Positions 32,648 to 41,801 are shown, counted from the first letter of the stretch. The stretch is 64,000 nt of DNA from Tidjanibacter sp. (GCA_017631375.1 JAGBTK010000051.1:17169-81168); one strand, 5' to 3'. The notes: generated by a model from the sequence alone, not told the origin. Numbers and translations are program-made.

Positions 32648-33865
32648 ATGAGCAAAAAAATGTTTGATGAGTCGTTGGCCGATTTTGTAGCTCTCTATCG
32701 CCTTTACTGCGATCTGCATCGCAACCCCGAGTTGTCGTTTGCGGAGTGGAAGAGTGCCGAGCGTATAGCTACTTTCCTGCGCGAGGAGGGTATTGAGGTG
32801 CGCTCAGTGGCAGGTACAGGTCTGCTTGCGGTGGTGCGTGGCGAGTTGCCCGATGTGGGAGAGAAGCCGCGTGCGGTGGTGCTGCGTGCGGAGCTGGATG
32901 CTTTGCCCGTTACCGAGTGTGCTACTGCCGAGATTCGTTCCGAGCGCGAGGGTGTGATGCACGCCTGCGGTCACGACCTGCACTCAACCGCTCTGGTGGG
33001 TGCGCTGCTGCTGCTCAACAGGCGCAGGAGTGACTTTTCGGGTGTGGTATTCGGACTATTCCAGCCCGGCGAGGAGTGTAACCCGGGTGGTGCATCGATG
33101 GTTTTGGCCGAGAATCCCTTTGAGGGATGCAATGTGGTGGCTGCTCTGGCCGAACACTCGGAGCCGGCATTGCCTACGGGATGTTTCGGCTTCCGTGCCG
33201 GTCGCTATATGGCGTCGAGCGATGAGTTGCGATTTACGGTGCGCGGCAAGGGAGGTCACGCGGCTCTGCGCGATGGTATGATTGATCCCGTGCCTGCTGC
33301 TGCAAAACTGATAGGTATGTTGCACGAGATACCCTCAATGGCTCCCGACAAGAGTGTGCCGACCATTTTGTCGATTGGCAAGGTGGAGGCTGCGGGGGCT
33401 ACCAATGTAGTGCCCGACGAGGTCTATATGGAGGGTACTATGAGAGCCTTCTCGGAGGAGTGGCGACGAGAGATTAAGATGCTGATCCGTAAGGCTGCTG
33501 CCGAGATTGAGGAGCAAACAGGAACCAAAATAGAGGTAAATATCAGCGATGGCTATCCCTGTGTGGATAACGATAAGGCTCTGACCGATAGGGTGAAAGC
33601 GGTCTGTATAGGACTTTTTGGCGAGGAGCAAACAGTGTCGCTCGGCCTGCGTCCTACGGCAGACGATTTTGGATTTATTGCGGGTTGCTATCAGGCAGTT
33701 TATTACAGACTTGGCGTTGGTGGCGACGGTGACTATTTCCGCGAGGGCAGGGCAGGTAAGTTGCATCGAGCAGATTTTTGTCCCGATAAGAGGGCGATTG
33801 GTTTTGGCTCGATGATGCTCGCCTCGGCCGCACTCGATATATTGTCGAATAGAAGTGAAGCGTAG
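32648..33865 (+). CDS. M20-family amidohydrolase
   Basis: A 405-aa zinc- or manganese-dependent peptidase-like hydrolase of the M20D branch, which includes N-acyl-amino-acid and hippurate hydrolases. Features are LHRNPELSFAEWKSAERI at the N-terminus, the metal-binding MHACGHDLHSTALVGALLLLN, FQPGEECNPGGASMV with the catalytic Glu, and a dimerisation domain in the middle (FTVRGKGGHAALRDGMIDPV). No signal peptide, hence cytoplasmic. It sits in the metH-metF run; a role in recycling acylated amino acids is plausible but unproven. Confidence 0.88.
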   Translation: MSKKMFDESLADFVALYRLYCDLHRNPELSFAEWKSAERIATFLREEGIEVRSVAGTGLLAVVRGELPDVGEKPRAVVLRAELDALPVTECATAEIRSEREGVMHACGHDLHSTALVGALLLLNRRRSDFSGVVFGLFQPGEECNPGGASMVLAENPFEGCNVVAALAEHSEPALPTGCFGFRAGRYMASSDELRFTVRGKGGHAALRDGMIDPVPAAAKLIGMLHEIPSMAPDKSVPTILSIGKVEAAGATNVVPDEVYMEGTMRAFSEEWRREIKMLIRKAAAEIEEQTGTKIEVNISDGYPCVDNDKALTDRVKAVCIGLFGEEQTVSLGLRPTADDFGFIAGCYQAVYYRLGVGGDGDYFREGRAGKLHRADFCPDKRAIGFGSMMLASAALDILSNRSEA

Positions 33866-33871
33866 TACGGA

Positions 33872-34627
33872 ATGTTATTTAAGAACGAGATAAAATATAT
33901 AAAGGGTCTGTCGGAGCGCACTGCCCGTACGGATTATGGTCGCTTTGTTGTCGAGGGCGATAAGATGGTCGGTGAACTGTCGGGTGCGGGTCTGGAGGTG
34001 GAGAATATCTACCTCACCGAGCGTAGCCGATTGTTCGGTATGGAGGGTGCTGTGACTATTACGGAGAAGGAGATGGAGCGCATCTCAGGCTTGCGTACCC
34101 CCTCGTCGGCTCTGGCTGTGGTGCATATCCCTAAGAGGAAGTTTGTGCCTCAGTGTGCTAAGGGTGAGTTGGTTCTGGCACTTGACGACCTGCAAGATCC
34201 GGGTAATCTGGGTACTATCATCCGCATAGCCGATTGGTATGGCATTCGCCACATCTTCTGTTCGGCACACACGGTAGATTGCTACAATCCCAAGTGCGTA
34301 CAGGCCACTATGGGGGCTCTCTACCGCGTGGAGGTACACTATGGCGACCTGCCGACTATGCTGAAAGAGGCAAAAGAGGCGGGTGTGGCTATCTATGGCA
34401 CTCTGCTCGATGGAGAGAATATATATGAGAAGAAGATTACCGAGAGCGGTATTATTATAATAGGTAATGAGGGTAAGGGTATCTCTGCCGAAGTGGAAAA
34501 GCTGGTCGATACAAGGCTCTTTCTCCCCTCGTGGCCTGCCGATTGCAGGAGTAGCGAGTCGCTCAATGCGGCAGTGGCCACGGCTGTGGTGTGTGCGGAA
34601 TTTCGCCGCCGACAGATTATGAGATAA
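33872..34627 (+). CDS. SpoU/TrmH-family RNA 2'-O-methyltransferase
   Basis: A 251-aa SPOUT methyltransferase. The N-terminal substrate-binding domain covers ~95 residues; the catalytic domain shows motif 1 LALDDLQDPGNLGTIIRIADW, motif 2 IIIIGNEGKGISAEV and motif 3 ESLNAAVATAVVCAEF, which form the trefoil-knot SAM site. It methylates a ribose 2'-OH in rRNA or tRNA; the target nucleotide cannot be read. The ATG lies 6 nt after the M20 stop, so it shares that transcript. Confidence 0.92.
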   Translation: MLFKNEIKYIKGLSERTARTDYGRFVVEGDKMVGELSGAGLEVENIYLTERSRLFGMEGAVTITEKEMERISGLRTPSSALAVVHIPKRKFVPQCAKGELVLALDDLQDPGNLGTIIRIADWYGIRHIFCSAHTVDCYNPKCVQATMGALYRVEVHYGDLPTMLKEAKEAGVAIYGTLLDGENIYEKKITESGIIIIGNEGKGISAEVEKLVDTRLFLPSWPADCRSSESLNAAVATAVVCAEFRRRQIMR

Positions 34628-34686
34628 TTTTTTCTCATTTCCTATTTACGGTTAGTTAAGTTAGAAGTAAAAAAAATATAAAAAAT

Positions 34687-36027
34687 ATGGAGAAACGTGG
34701 GTCATTTGCGAGCCGATTTGGAGTTATTGCTGCTATGGCAGGCTCGGCAGTAGGAGTGGGTAATATTTGGAAGTTCCCCTATATGGTGGGTGATAATGGC
34801 GGTAGTGCTTTTATTATTACCTATCTGCTTATTAGCTTGTTGATTACTGCGCCTGTGCTTATTGCCGAGATGTCGCTCGGTCGTATGGGTGGACAAAATG
34901 TGTTGGGTACCTTCCGCACTCTCGCCCCCAAGCAGAAGGCTTGGCAGGGGGTGGGGTGGCTCGGACTGATCACCGCCTTTGTGATCCTGTCGTTCTACTC
35001 GGTCATTGCGGGTTGGTCGCTCGCCTTTATAAAGGATTCGGTGATTGGTAGCTTTGCGGGCAAGGATGTGGCGCAGATTACCGCCGATTTCAATGGCTTT
35101 ATTGCCTCGGGTTGGCAGCCTGTGGCGTGGGCTATCTTCTTCCTGGTGCTCACCTGCCTTATTGCGGGTAGCGGCTTGCAGAAGGGTATCGAGCGTTCGA
35201 GTAAGTTGCTGATGCCTCTGCTGGCGGTATTGCTCATTGTGCTTGTTGTGCGCTCCTTCTTCCTGAGTGGTTTTGGCGAGAGTGTCAATTTCCTTGTCAA
35301 ACCCGACTTCTCGAAGATCACTCCGAATGTGATGGTGGCAGCACTCGGACAGAGTTTCTTCTCGCTCAGCGTTGGTATGGGCACTATGCTTACCTATGGT
35401 TCCTATGTGAGTAAAAAAGAGAGCATTGTGGACGTGGTAACCAATGTACTGATTGCCGATGTAATTATTGCGCTACTGGCAGGTTTTGCTATCTTCCCCG
35501 CAGTGTTTACTTTCGATATCAATCCTACTTCGGGCCCGGATTTGGTGTTCCTAACTCTGCCCTCGTTGTTTGCCCAGATTAGTGGCGGACAGATTATGTC
35601 GATACTCTTCTTCGTGTTGCTCTTTTTTGCTGCCATCACCTCGGCATTCTCGCTTTTGGAGGTTGTTGTGGCGTATGTAACCGAGGAGTTGAAACTCAAA
35701 CGCCGTGCAGCAGTGTTGGTTAGCTTTGTGGGCTTGGCTATTTTGGCGACCCTCTGCGCAATGTCGCAGATGCCCGAGTCGGCACTCCGATTGGGCAGCC
35801 GCAATCTCTTTGATACCTTTGATTTGGTGTCGTCTAATGTGATGTTGCCGCTGGGTGGTCTGCTGATTGTCCTGTTCTGGGCGTGGAAACTGCCTAAGAA
35901 GAGGGTTGAGGAGGAGATTACCAACAATGGAACTTGCAGCACCAAGATTTTCGGTGTGCTCTATTTCTTGCTGAGATACATAGTTCCTGTGGCATTGGTA
36001 ATTATGTTCATTAGCCTTAATTCTTGA
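34687..36027 (+). CDS. Sodium-dependent (NSS/SNF) transporter
   Basis: A 446-aa inner-membrane symporter with about 11 or 12 helices. The signature of the neurotransmitter:sodium symporter family is clear: FGVIAAMAGSAVGVGNIWKF in TM1 (unwound Gly region), then FPYMVGDNGGSAFIITYLL. LeuT-type members import amino acids with sodium. The specific substrate is not evident. It closes a co-directional series of six genes from 27191; the 59-nt gap and following repeats suggest it is last. Confidence 0.93.
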   Translation: MEKRGSFASRFGVIAAMAGSAVGVGNIWKFPYMVGDNGGSAFIITYLLISLLITAPVLIAEMSLGRMGGQNVLGTFRTLAPKQKAWQGVGWLGLITAFVILSFYSVIAGWSLAFIKDSVIGSFAGKDVAQITADFNGFIASGWQPVAWAIFFLVLTCLIAGSGLQKGIERSSKLLMPLLAVLLIVLVVRSFFLSGFGESVNFLVKPDFSKITPNVMVAALGQSFFSLSVGMGTMLTYGSYVSKKESIVDVVTNVLIADVIIALLAGFAIFPAVFTFDINPTSGPDLVFLTLPSLFAQISGGQIMSILFFVLLFFAAITSAFSLLEVVVAYVTEELKLKRRAAVLVSFVGLAILATLCAMSQMPESALRLGSRNLFDTFDLVSSNVMLPLGGLLIVLFWAWKLPKKRVEEEITNNGTCSTKIFGVLYFLLRYIVPVALVIMFISLNS

Positions 36028-36157
36028 TAAAATCCCTCAACCATACGACTTTTAGGGGGAATAGTATAATATAAACCACTTGTTTGGAGGAGTTTGCATT
36101 TCCCTTGTGAGAAAAATGCTCATTTACTTCAAGTAAACTCCGCTTTGCCTCATTTCA
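36028..36157 (+). repeat. Degenerate palindromic 3' element after the symporter
   Basis: Starts with AAAATCCCTCAACCATACGACTTTT, an isolated right-arm sequence related to the ffh/rpoD/fabG copies (given here in two parts: AAAATCCCTCAACC and ATACGACTTTT). Further on, GCTCATTTAC-ttca-AGTAAACTCCGC resembles the apex of the family, with TTTAC/GTAAA replacing CATAC/GTATG, so pairing is kept. The left arm is not recognisable. Confidence 0.5.
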
Positions 36158-36379
36158 CGAAGCCCAAAATTTCCTCAACCATACGCCTTTTTAAGGTGGT
36201 GAGAGTTGGGATTGTAAGAGGCAAAAAAAAGAAAAGCATCTGTGATGCCGAAGCCCAAAATTTCCTCAACCATACGCCTTTTTAAGGTGGTGAGAGTTGG
36301 GATTGTAAGAGGCAAAAAAAAAGAAAAGCATCTGTGATGCCGAAGCCCAAAATTTCCTCAGCCATACACCTTTTAAGGA
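36158..36379 (+). repeat. Tandem ~91-bp repeat, two and a half copies
   Basis: Units start at 36158, 36249 and 36341 with CGAAGCCCAAAATTTCCTCA; the second unit is one A longer. Each full unit has CCATACGCCTTTTTAAGG, a purine-rich stretch, an A-run and the hairpin GCATC-tgt-GATGC (36236-36248, 36328-36340). The third unit is partial and has drifted. The rest of the gap to 36550 is AT-rich with a weak -7-like TATCTTAG at 36447-36454 and no gene. Confidence 0.75.
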
Positions 36380-36550
36380 GTAGGGGGAAAAGAGAAAAAA
36401 TAGAAAAGATTAGGAAAATAAAACAATAATCCGGAGTTTGCTGCGTTATCTTAGCGTAAAACAGACCAAAACAGAACATTTTAAGAGATACGCCTATGAT
36501 ATAACTCTCCTTTTTATTTGATTATTAAAACAGTTTAATTGAGTCTAATT

Positions 36551-38002
36551 ATGAAAAGGAATCTTCTAGTTATTGGAGTGGCAACCGCTTTGTCTATGTT
36601 GGTTGGCGGTACCACAGCGTGGATTGTTAGCGAGAATCGCAGTGCGGAGCAGAGCGCACCAACAGTCATATATGACACCACTCAGCGTGGTGGTAATCAC
36701 TTTGCAAGCTACCAGAAAGAGTCGTTCCCCGACCTTACTTATGCTGCTGAAAATGCGGTGCAGGCTGTTGTTAACATTGAGATTATCCAGGAGGTGCAGG
36801 GTGGTTATAGTAGTGGTGGCTCGATAGATCTCTTTGAGTTCTTCGGCTTCCCCGGTTATGGCTATGGCTCGCCCCGACAGAGTGAGCCCCGACAGATTCG
36901 TGGTGGCGGCTCTGGCGTTATTATCTCCCCCGATGGCTATATCGTGACCAACAACCATGTTGTTGAGGATGCAACCGAGTTGCGCGTGAAGCTCTACGAT
37001 CAGCGCACTTTCGACGCTGAGGTGATTGGTACCGATCCCACAACCGATGTGGCACTTATCAAGATTGACGCAGAGGAACTTCCTTTCCTCCGCTTCGGCT
37101 CGTCGGATGCACTTCGTCTGGGTGAGTGGGTGTTGGCTATCGGTAGCCCTCTGGAACTCCAATCGACCATCACTGCAGGTATTGTATCGGCAAAGGCGCG
37201 TAACCTTGGCGCAATACCCAACGAGTATAGTATCGAGTCCTTTATCCAGACCGACGCTGCTGTGAATCCCGGTAATAGCGGTGGTGCTCTGGTGAATACC
37301 GCAGGCGAACTTGTGGGTATCAATACCCTTATTCAGTCGCAGACAGGTACCTATATCGGCTACTCGTTTGCTGTTCCCAGCTCGATTGTGCAGAAGGTGA
37401 TTACCGATCTTCGCGAGTATGGTGTGGTGCAGCGTGCAGTGCTCGGCATTGAGTATCGTAATAATGATAATGGCGAGGGTGTAGTTGTGGCAGTTGTGCG
37501 CGAGGGTAGTGCTGCTGAGGAGGCAGGTGTCGAGCCCGAAGACCTTATCACCCACATCAACGGTCAGAAACTCGACCAGAATAATACCCTTACCGAGATA
37601 ATTGGCAAACTCCGTCCGAACGATAAGGTGAAAATTACTGTAAAAAGAGGCGAGCAGACGAAACAATTTGAGGCTGTTTTGCGTAATAAAGCAGGAAAAG
37701 CGGAGTTGATAGCCAGCGACTATGTTGACGCGGCAGAGGCACTCGGTGGTACCTTCTCGGAGGTTAACGAGCGCACTCGCAAGCAGTTAGGCATAGATGG
37801 TGGCCTCAGAGTGACCTCCATTGAGCAGGGCGGTGTGCTCGCACAGGCGAGAATCCGTCAGGGTTATATCATTACCCACATCAATGAGATTGAGGTGCGC
37901 TCGGTGCGTGATCTGGACAAAATTGGCGAGGAGATCTACTCGATTGAGGGTCTCTATCCTGATGGCAGACGTGTTACCTACTCGCTTGTACAGCCCAGAT
38001 AG
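36551..38002 (+). CDS. DegP/HtrA-family periplasmic serine protease
   Basis: A 483-aa envelope protease/chaperone. An N-terminal hydrophobic segment (LLVIGVATALSMLVGGTTAWIV) is a signal peptide or anchor. The trypsin-like domain has the triad His136 (TNNHVVEDA), Asp166 (TTDVALIKI) and Ser243 (GNSGGALVN). Two PDZ domains follow (~residues 275-370 and 385-480). It would degrade or refold misfolded exported proteins. The ATG at 36551 is preferred over an upstream TTG. It stands alone between repeats and a strong terminator. Confidence 0.93.
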   Translation: MKRNLLVIGVATALSMLVGGTTAWIVSENRSAEQSAPTVIYDTTQRGGNHFASYQKESFPDLTYAAENAVQAVVNIEIIQEVQGGYSSGGSIDLFEFFGFPGYGYGSPRQSEPRQIRGGGSGVIISPDGYIVTNNHVVEDATELRVKLYDQRTFDAEVIGTDPTTDVALIKIDAEELPFLRFGSSDALRLGEWVLAIGSPLELQSTITAGIVSAKARNLGAIPNEYSIESFIQTDAAVNPGNSGGALVNTAGELVGINTLIQSQTGTYIGYSFAVPSSIVQKVITDLREYGVVQRAVLGIEYRNNDNGEGVVVAVVREGSAAEEAGVEPEDLITHINGQKLDQNNTLTEIIGKLRPNDKVKITVKRGEQTKQFEAVLRNKAGKAELIASDYVDAAEALGGTFSEVNERTRKQLGIDGGLRVTSIEQGGVLAQARIRQGYIITHINEIEVRSVRDLDKIGEEIYSIEGLYPDGRRVTYSLVQPR

Positions 38003-38053
38003 TAGGAAGCACGCCGAAAGGCAGATGAGATATATCTGACCCCAACTTGCAAC

Positions 38054-38110
38054 AAAGGCGGTCGTATGCGCTCCCTAACTACTGAGGAGCAAGTGCGACC
38101 GCCTTTATTA
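38054..38110 (+). terminator. Terminator after the DegP/HtrA gene
   Basis: AAAGGCGGTCG pairs with CGACCGCCTTT, with an inner CTCC/GGAG stem, followed by a short T-rich tail. Confidence 0.82.
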
Positions 38111-38173
38111 TATACTAATATGTGGTCGGCTTGCGTTACAGAGATGAGAAATGATTAATTAAACTAGATATAG

Positions 38174-39034
38174 ATGCGACAACTAAAAATTACAAAATCG
38201 ATTACCAACCGCGAAAGTGCATCGTTGGATAAATACCTGCAAGAGATTGGTAAAGAGGATCTTATCACCGTAGAGGAGGAGGTAGAGCTCGCCCAGCGAA
38301 TCAAGAAGGGCGACCAGGAGGCTCTTGAGAAACTTACTAAGGCCAACCTTCGTTTCGTGGTATCGGTAGCCAAGCAGTATCAGAATCAGGGTCTTTCGTT
38401 GCCCGACCTTATCAACGAGGGTAACCTCGGCCTTATCAAGGCAGCTGAGAAATTTGATGAGACCCGAGGCTTTAAGTTTATCAGCTACGCTGTATGGTGG
38501 ATTCGTCAGTCGATTTTGCAGGCTTTGGCAGAGCAGTCGCGTATCGTGCGTCTGCCCCTCAATCAGGTAGGCTCGCTCAATAAGATTAACAAGGCTCTTG
38601 CTCGCTTTGAGCAGGAGAATGAGCGTACTCCCTCGCCTGAGGAGTTGGCTGTGGTGCTCGATATCCCCAAGGAGAAGGTGTCTGACACTCTGCGCGTGTC
38701 GGGTCGCCACGTCTCGGTGGATGCTCCTTTTGCCGATGGCGAGGATAACAACCTGCTGGATGTCCTGGTGAACACCGATTCGCCCAATGCCGATCGTGGC
38801 CTGATTAACGAGTCGCTCTCTACTGAGGTTGAGCGCGCACTCTCTACCCTTACCGAGCGCGAGAGAGATATTATCAAATACTTCTTTGGTATCGGTTGTT
38901 CGGAGATGACTCTTGAGGAGATTGGCGATAAGTTTGGTCTTACTCGTGAGCGCGTGCGTCAGATCAAGGAGAAGGCTATTCGCAGATTGCGCAATGGTCA
39001 GCGAAATAAACATCTGAAATCATATCTCGGATAA
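38174..39034 (+). CDS. rpoD: Primary sigma factor (SigA/RpoD type)
   Basis: A 286-aa sigma-70 protein that starts directly with region 1.2 ([18 protein letters not shown]) and lacks region 1.1, as is usual for the Bacteroidota housekeeping sigma. Region 2 contains [20 protein letters not shown] and [18 protein letters not shown], then the -7 recognition helix [15 protein letters not shown]; region 4 has [22 protein letters not shown] for the -33 element. It should read the TAnnTTTG promoters seen throughout the window. A palindromic repeat begins in its stop codon. Confidence 0.95.
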   Translation: MRQLKITKSITNRESASLDKYLQEIGKEDLITVEEEVELAQRIKKGDQEALEKLTKANLRFVVSVAKQYQNQGLSLPDLINEGNLGLIKAAEKFDETRGFKFISYAVWWIRQSILQALAEQSRIVRLPLNQVGSLNKINKALARFEQENERTPSPEELAVVLDIPKEKVSDTLRVSGRHVSVDAPFADGEDNNLLDVLVNTDSPNADRGLINESLSTEVERALSTLTERERDIIKYFFGIGCSEMTLEEIGDKFGLTRERVRQIKEKAIRRLRNGQRNKHLKSYLG

Positions 39035-39157
39035 AAAAGCCGTATAATTGGTGAATTTGGTGTTGCGGGTGCTTGGGAAACCGCTCACATACGGAAAGTA
39101 TGCTCGCAGCATCCCAAACACCCGCGCCTAAAATTCCCTCAATTCTACGACTTTTTT
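39033..39157 (+). repeat. Palindromic 3' element, copy 3 (after rpoD)
   Basis: Same outer arms as at ffh (GCCGTATAATTGGTGAATTT and AATTCTACGACTTTTTT), but the middle arm is GCGGGTG/CACCCGC instead of GGGCTGG/CCAGCCC. Apex CATAC-ggaa-GTATG. Pairing is preserved although sequence differs. Confidence 0.8.
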
Positions 39158-39273
39158 GGGTCGCAGACCCGTTTCTATTGAGGATAGTGGTGGGGGTTGT
39201 GCTGTGGTTGCCTCCGTACTGCCCTTTGTGGGAAAATAGGAAAGCGTCTGTGACGCCAAGATTCAAAATAGAT
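39158..39273 (+). repeat. Composite repeat block after rpoD
   Basis: GGGTCGCAGACCC, CGTTTCTATTGAGGATAGT and TGTGGTTGCCTCCGTACT match the block after ffh, followed by GCGTCTGTGACGC (39244-39256). In the ffh copy the GCGTC hairpin comes first, so the order is shuffled. Confidence 0.7.
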
Positions 39274-39313
39274 AAAAACTGAGAGCAATATCGAATTGCT
39301 CTCAGTTTTTTTT
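39274..39313 (+). terminator. Repeat-family terminator, copy at rpoD
   Basis: AAAACTGAGAGCAA/TTGCTCTCAGTTTT with eight T following; one base differs in the loop from the ffh copy. Confidence 0.85.
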
Positions 39314-39783
39314 GATAGGGCTAATAGGGCGGATAGGAGTAATAGGAACGTTCTCATAATTCTCATCACTCCTATCACTCCTTAAACTCTCTATAATATC
39401 AATCGGTCGTACCCGCTTCTTCCGAAACCCACAATCGGTCGTACCCGCTACTTCGCCCGAGGCAAAGCCTCGGGACACATCCCCCGCCGAGGCGGGGGCT
39501 TGGGGGTGGGTCAGGATTGGAATTGCCTGCGGAGCAGGCAGGTGTCGAGGTGGCAATTTGCGTGGTGAGAATGAGTTGAGTAAGGAGGATGGCTTGTGTG
39601 TTTAAGGAGTTTAAGGATTATCCCTACTCTCCCTAATTTCACTTTTCATCTTTGCTCTTTACTCTTTCCTCTTTCCTTGTTTTTCCTTAAAAGTGGCAAA
39701 ATACCCCTATCTGTGGCGATTGATGGGGGTGTTTGTGGCGAGTGGAGCACCTGTCGATGGCGTTTTGCCATAACTTTGCAATG
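39314..39783 (+). other. Long intergenic region with GC-rich hairpins
   Basis: No gene is supported. Contains ATAGGAGTAATAGGAA runs, an 18-bp direct repeat CAATCGGTCGTACCCGCT at 39400-39417 and 39432-39449, and three perfect GC-rich hairpins with 2-3 nt loops: CCCGAGGC/GCCTCGGG (39456-39474), CCCCCGCC/GGCGGGGG (39481-39498) and GCCTGC/GCAGGC (39525-39539). Beyond 39600 the sequence is pyrimidine-rich and unremarkable. Confidence 0.65.
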
Positions 39784-39866
39784 TCGATAGGTCGATGATT
39801 TTTGTCCTATCGATGAGCTTTATTTATATAATAGGTATGTGGGTTGCCCGATATTTTGTATCTTTG
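39784..39866 (+). promoter_or_regulatory. etfB promoter with upstream inverted repeat
   Basis: -7 box TATCTTTG at 39859-39866, 27 nt before the ATG. Upstream TCGATAGG (39784-39791) and CCTATCGA (39806-39813) form an inverted repeat about 45-75 bases before the start site, a possible operator. Confidence 0.55.
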
Positions 39867-39893
39867 GGTAATCCGATATTAAAAAGTGAGATA

Positions 39894-40766
39894 ATGCGAG
39901 AATTGAGAATTATTGTTTTGGCAAAGCAGGTACCCGACACCCGAAATGTCGGTAAAGATGCGATGACCCCTGAGGGTACCGTAAATCGTGCCGCTCTGCC
40001 TGCCATCTTCAACCCTGAGGACCTCAACGCCTTGGAACAGGCTCTGCGTTTGAAGGAGCGTTTCCCCGGCTCGACAGTCAAAGTGCTCACTATGGGTCCT
40101 GGTCGTGCGGCGGAGATTATCCGCGAGGCACTCTATCGAGGTGCTGATGGAGGATACCTGCTCTCGGACCGTGCTTTTGCTGGTGCCGATACTCTGGCTA
40201 CTTCCTACGCACTGGCTACCGCAATCAAGAAGATTGGCGATTTTGATATTATTCTCGGTGGCCGTCAGGCTATCGATGGCGACACTGCACAGGTAGGTCC
40301 GCAAGTGGCTCAGAAGTTGGGTGTTGCTCAGATTACCTATGCTGAGGAGATTTTGGGTATTGAGAATGATCGTATCGCCGTTCGTCGTCATATTGATGGC
40401 GGTGTGGAGGTCGTTGAAGGTCCTCTGCCTGTGGTGATTACCGTCAATGGCTCGGCTGCTCCCTGTCGTCCTGCAAATGCCAAGTTGGTGCAGAAGTACA
40501 AGCGCGCCAAGGGTCGTCAGGAGCGTGTGGAGGGTGAGTCATACGCACACCTCTACGAGGAGCGTCCCTATCTCAACATCACCGAGTGGGGTGTGGCAGA
40601 TATCGATGGCGATACTGCTCAGTGTGGCCTCTCGGGGTCGCCCACCAAGGTTAAGCAGGTGGAAAATATTGTCTTCCAGACCAAGGAGAGCAAGACTCTC
40701 TCGGATAGTGATGCCGATATTGAGAATCTGATACAGGAACTGATGACTGCTCACACAATTGGATAG
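39894..40766 (+). CDS. etfB: Electron transfer flavoprotein subunit beta
   Basis: A 290-aa ETF beta chain, starting MRELRIIVLAKQVPDTRNVG. The nucleotide-binding fold shows LNALEQALRLKE, VLTMGPGRAAEIIREALYRGADGGYLL and DIILGGRQAIDGDTAQVGPQVA, the family signature. With EtfA it passes electrons from an acyl-CoA dehydrogenase. The frame continues upstream to 39795, but the -7 box at 39859 lies after that point, fixing the ATG at 39894. First gene of etfB-etfA-acyl-CoA dehydrogenase. Confidence 0.93.
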   Translation: MRELRIIVLAKQVPDTRNVGKDAMTPEGTVNRAALPAIFNPEDLNALEQALRLKERFPGSTVKVLTMGPGRAAEIIREALYRGADGGYLLSDRAFAGADTLATSYALATAIKKIGDFDIILGGRQAIDGDTAQVGPQVAQKLGVAQITYAEEILGIENDRIAVRRHIDGGVEVVEGPLPVVITVNGSAAPCRPANAKLVQKYKRAKGRQERVEGESYAHLYEERPYLNITEWGVADIDGDTAQCGLSGSPTKVKQVENIVFQTKESKTLSDSDADIENLIQELMTAHTIG

Positions 40767-40781
40767 AAAGGAGTAAAAGAT

Positions 40782-41801
40782 ATGAATAGTGTATTTGTAT
40801 ATTGCGAGTGGGAGGGCAAGTGCGTTGCTGAGGTTAGCCAGGAGTTGCTGACCAAGGGTCGTAAGTTGGCCGATACGCTGGGGGTTAAGTTGGAGGCTGT
40901 GGTGGCTGCTGATGACCTCTCGGGTGTTGAGCAGCAGGTGTTGCCCTATGGTGTTGATGTGTTGCACCTCTTTGAGGGCGAGGGATTGTTCCCCTACACC
41001 TCACTGCCCCACGCATCTATATTGATTAATCTCTTCCGCGAGGAGCAACCCCAGATATGTCTGATGGGCGCAACCGTTATTGGTCGCGACCTGGGGCCTC
41101 GTGTGTCATCGGCACTACATAGTGGTCTGACTGCCGATTGCACCTCGTTGGAGATTGGTCCTTATGAGGATAAGAAGAGTGGCAAGAGTTACGATAGCCT
41201 CCTCTACCAGATCCGTCCCGCTTTTGGTGGCAATATAGTGGCTACCATTGTCAATCCCGACAATCGTCCCCAGATGGCAACCGTGCGCAAGGGTGTGATG
41301 AAACGCGAGATTGTGAGCGAGGATTATAAAGGCGATGTTGTACGACACAAAGTGGCTGAGTATGTGAGTGATACTGATTATGCTGTTAAGGTGTTGAAGC
41401 GTCACGTTCAGCCTGCAGCCAATAATCTTGGCGGTGCATCGATTGTGGTTGCCGGTGGCTATGGTATGGGCTCGAAAGAGGGCTTTGATATGCTCTACGA
41501 ACTCGCGGATGTGCTCCACGCTGAGGTGGGTGCAAGTCGTGCCGCTATTGATGCGGGCTACTGCGTTGCCAATTTGCAGATTGGTCAGACAGGTGTTACC
41601 GTGCGCCCCAAACTCTATATCGCTTGCGGTATTTCGGGTCAGATTCAGCACATTGCAGGTATGCAGGAGAGCGGAATCATCATCTCGATTAACTCTGACC
41701 CTGCGGCACCAATCAATGCCATTGCCGACTATGTTATCGTTGGTAGGGTAGAGGATGTTGTGCCCAAAATGATTAAGTATTACAAACAGAACAGTAAGTA
41801 A
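40782..41801 (+). CDS. etfA: Electron transfer flavoprotein subunit alpha
   Basis: A 339-aa ETF alpha chain. The N-terminal third is an adenine-nucleotide-binding-like fold; the C-terminal FAD-binding domain has IVVAGGYGMGSKEGFDMLYELADVL, GASRAAIDAGY, QIGQTGVTVRPKLYIACGISGQIQH and ISINSDPAAPI, which are the classical FAD-contacting segments. It follows etfB by 15 nt and precedes the dehydrogenase by 11 nt, so all three are co-transcribed. Confidence 0.96.
   Translation: MNSVFVYCEWEGKCVAEVSQELLTKGRKLADTLGVKLEAVVAADDLSGVEQQVLPYGVDVLHLFEGEGLFPYTSLPHASILINLFREEQPQICLMGATVIGRDLGPRVSSALHSGLTADCTSLEIGPYEDKKSGKSYDSLLYQIRPAFGGNIVATIVNPDNRPQMATVRKGVMKREIVSEDYKGDVVRHKVAEYVSDTDYAVKVLKRHVQPAANNLGGASIVVAGGYGMGSKEGFDMLYELADVLHAEVGASRAAIDAGYCVANLQIGQTGVTVRPKLYIACGISGQIQHIAGMQESGIIISINSDPAAPINAIADYVIVGRVEDVVPKMIKYYKQNSK

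Noticed and set aside
36158-36379. CRISPR array
   Set aside because: Units of 91 bp repeat in full with no variable spacers, and no cas genes are nearby.
39795-39893. 33-codon upstream extension of etfB
   Set aside because: A well-placed -7 box at 39859-39866 lies within it and the ETF fold begins at the ATG at 39894.
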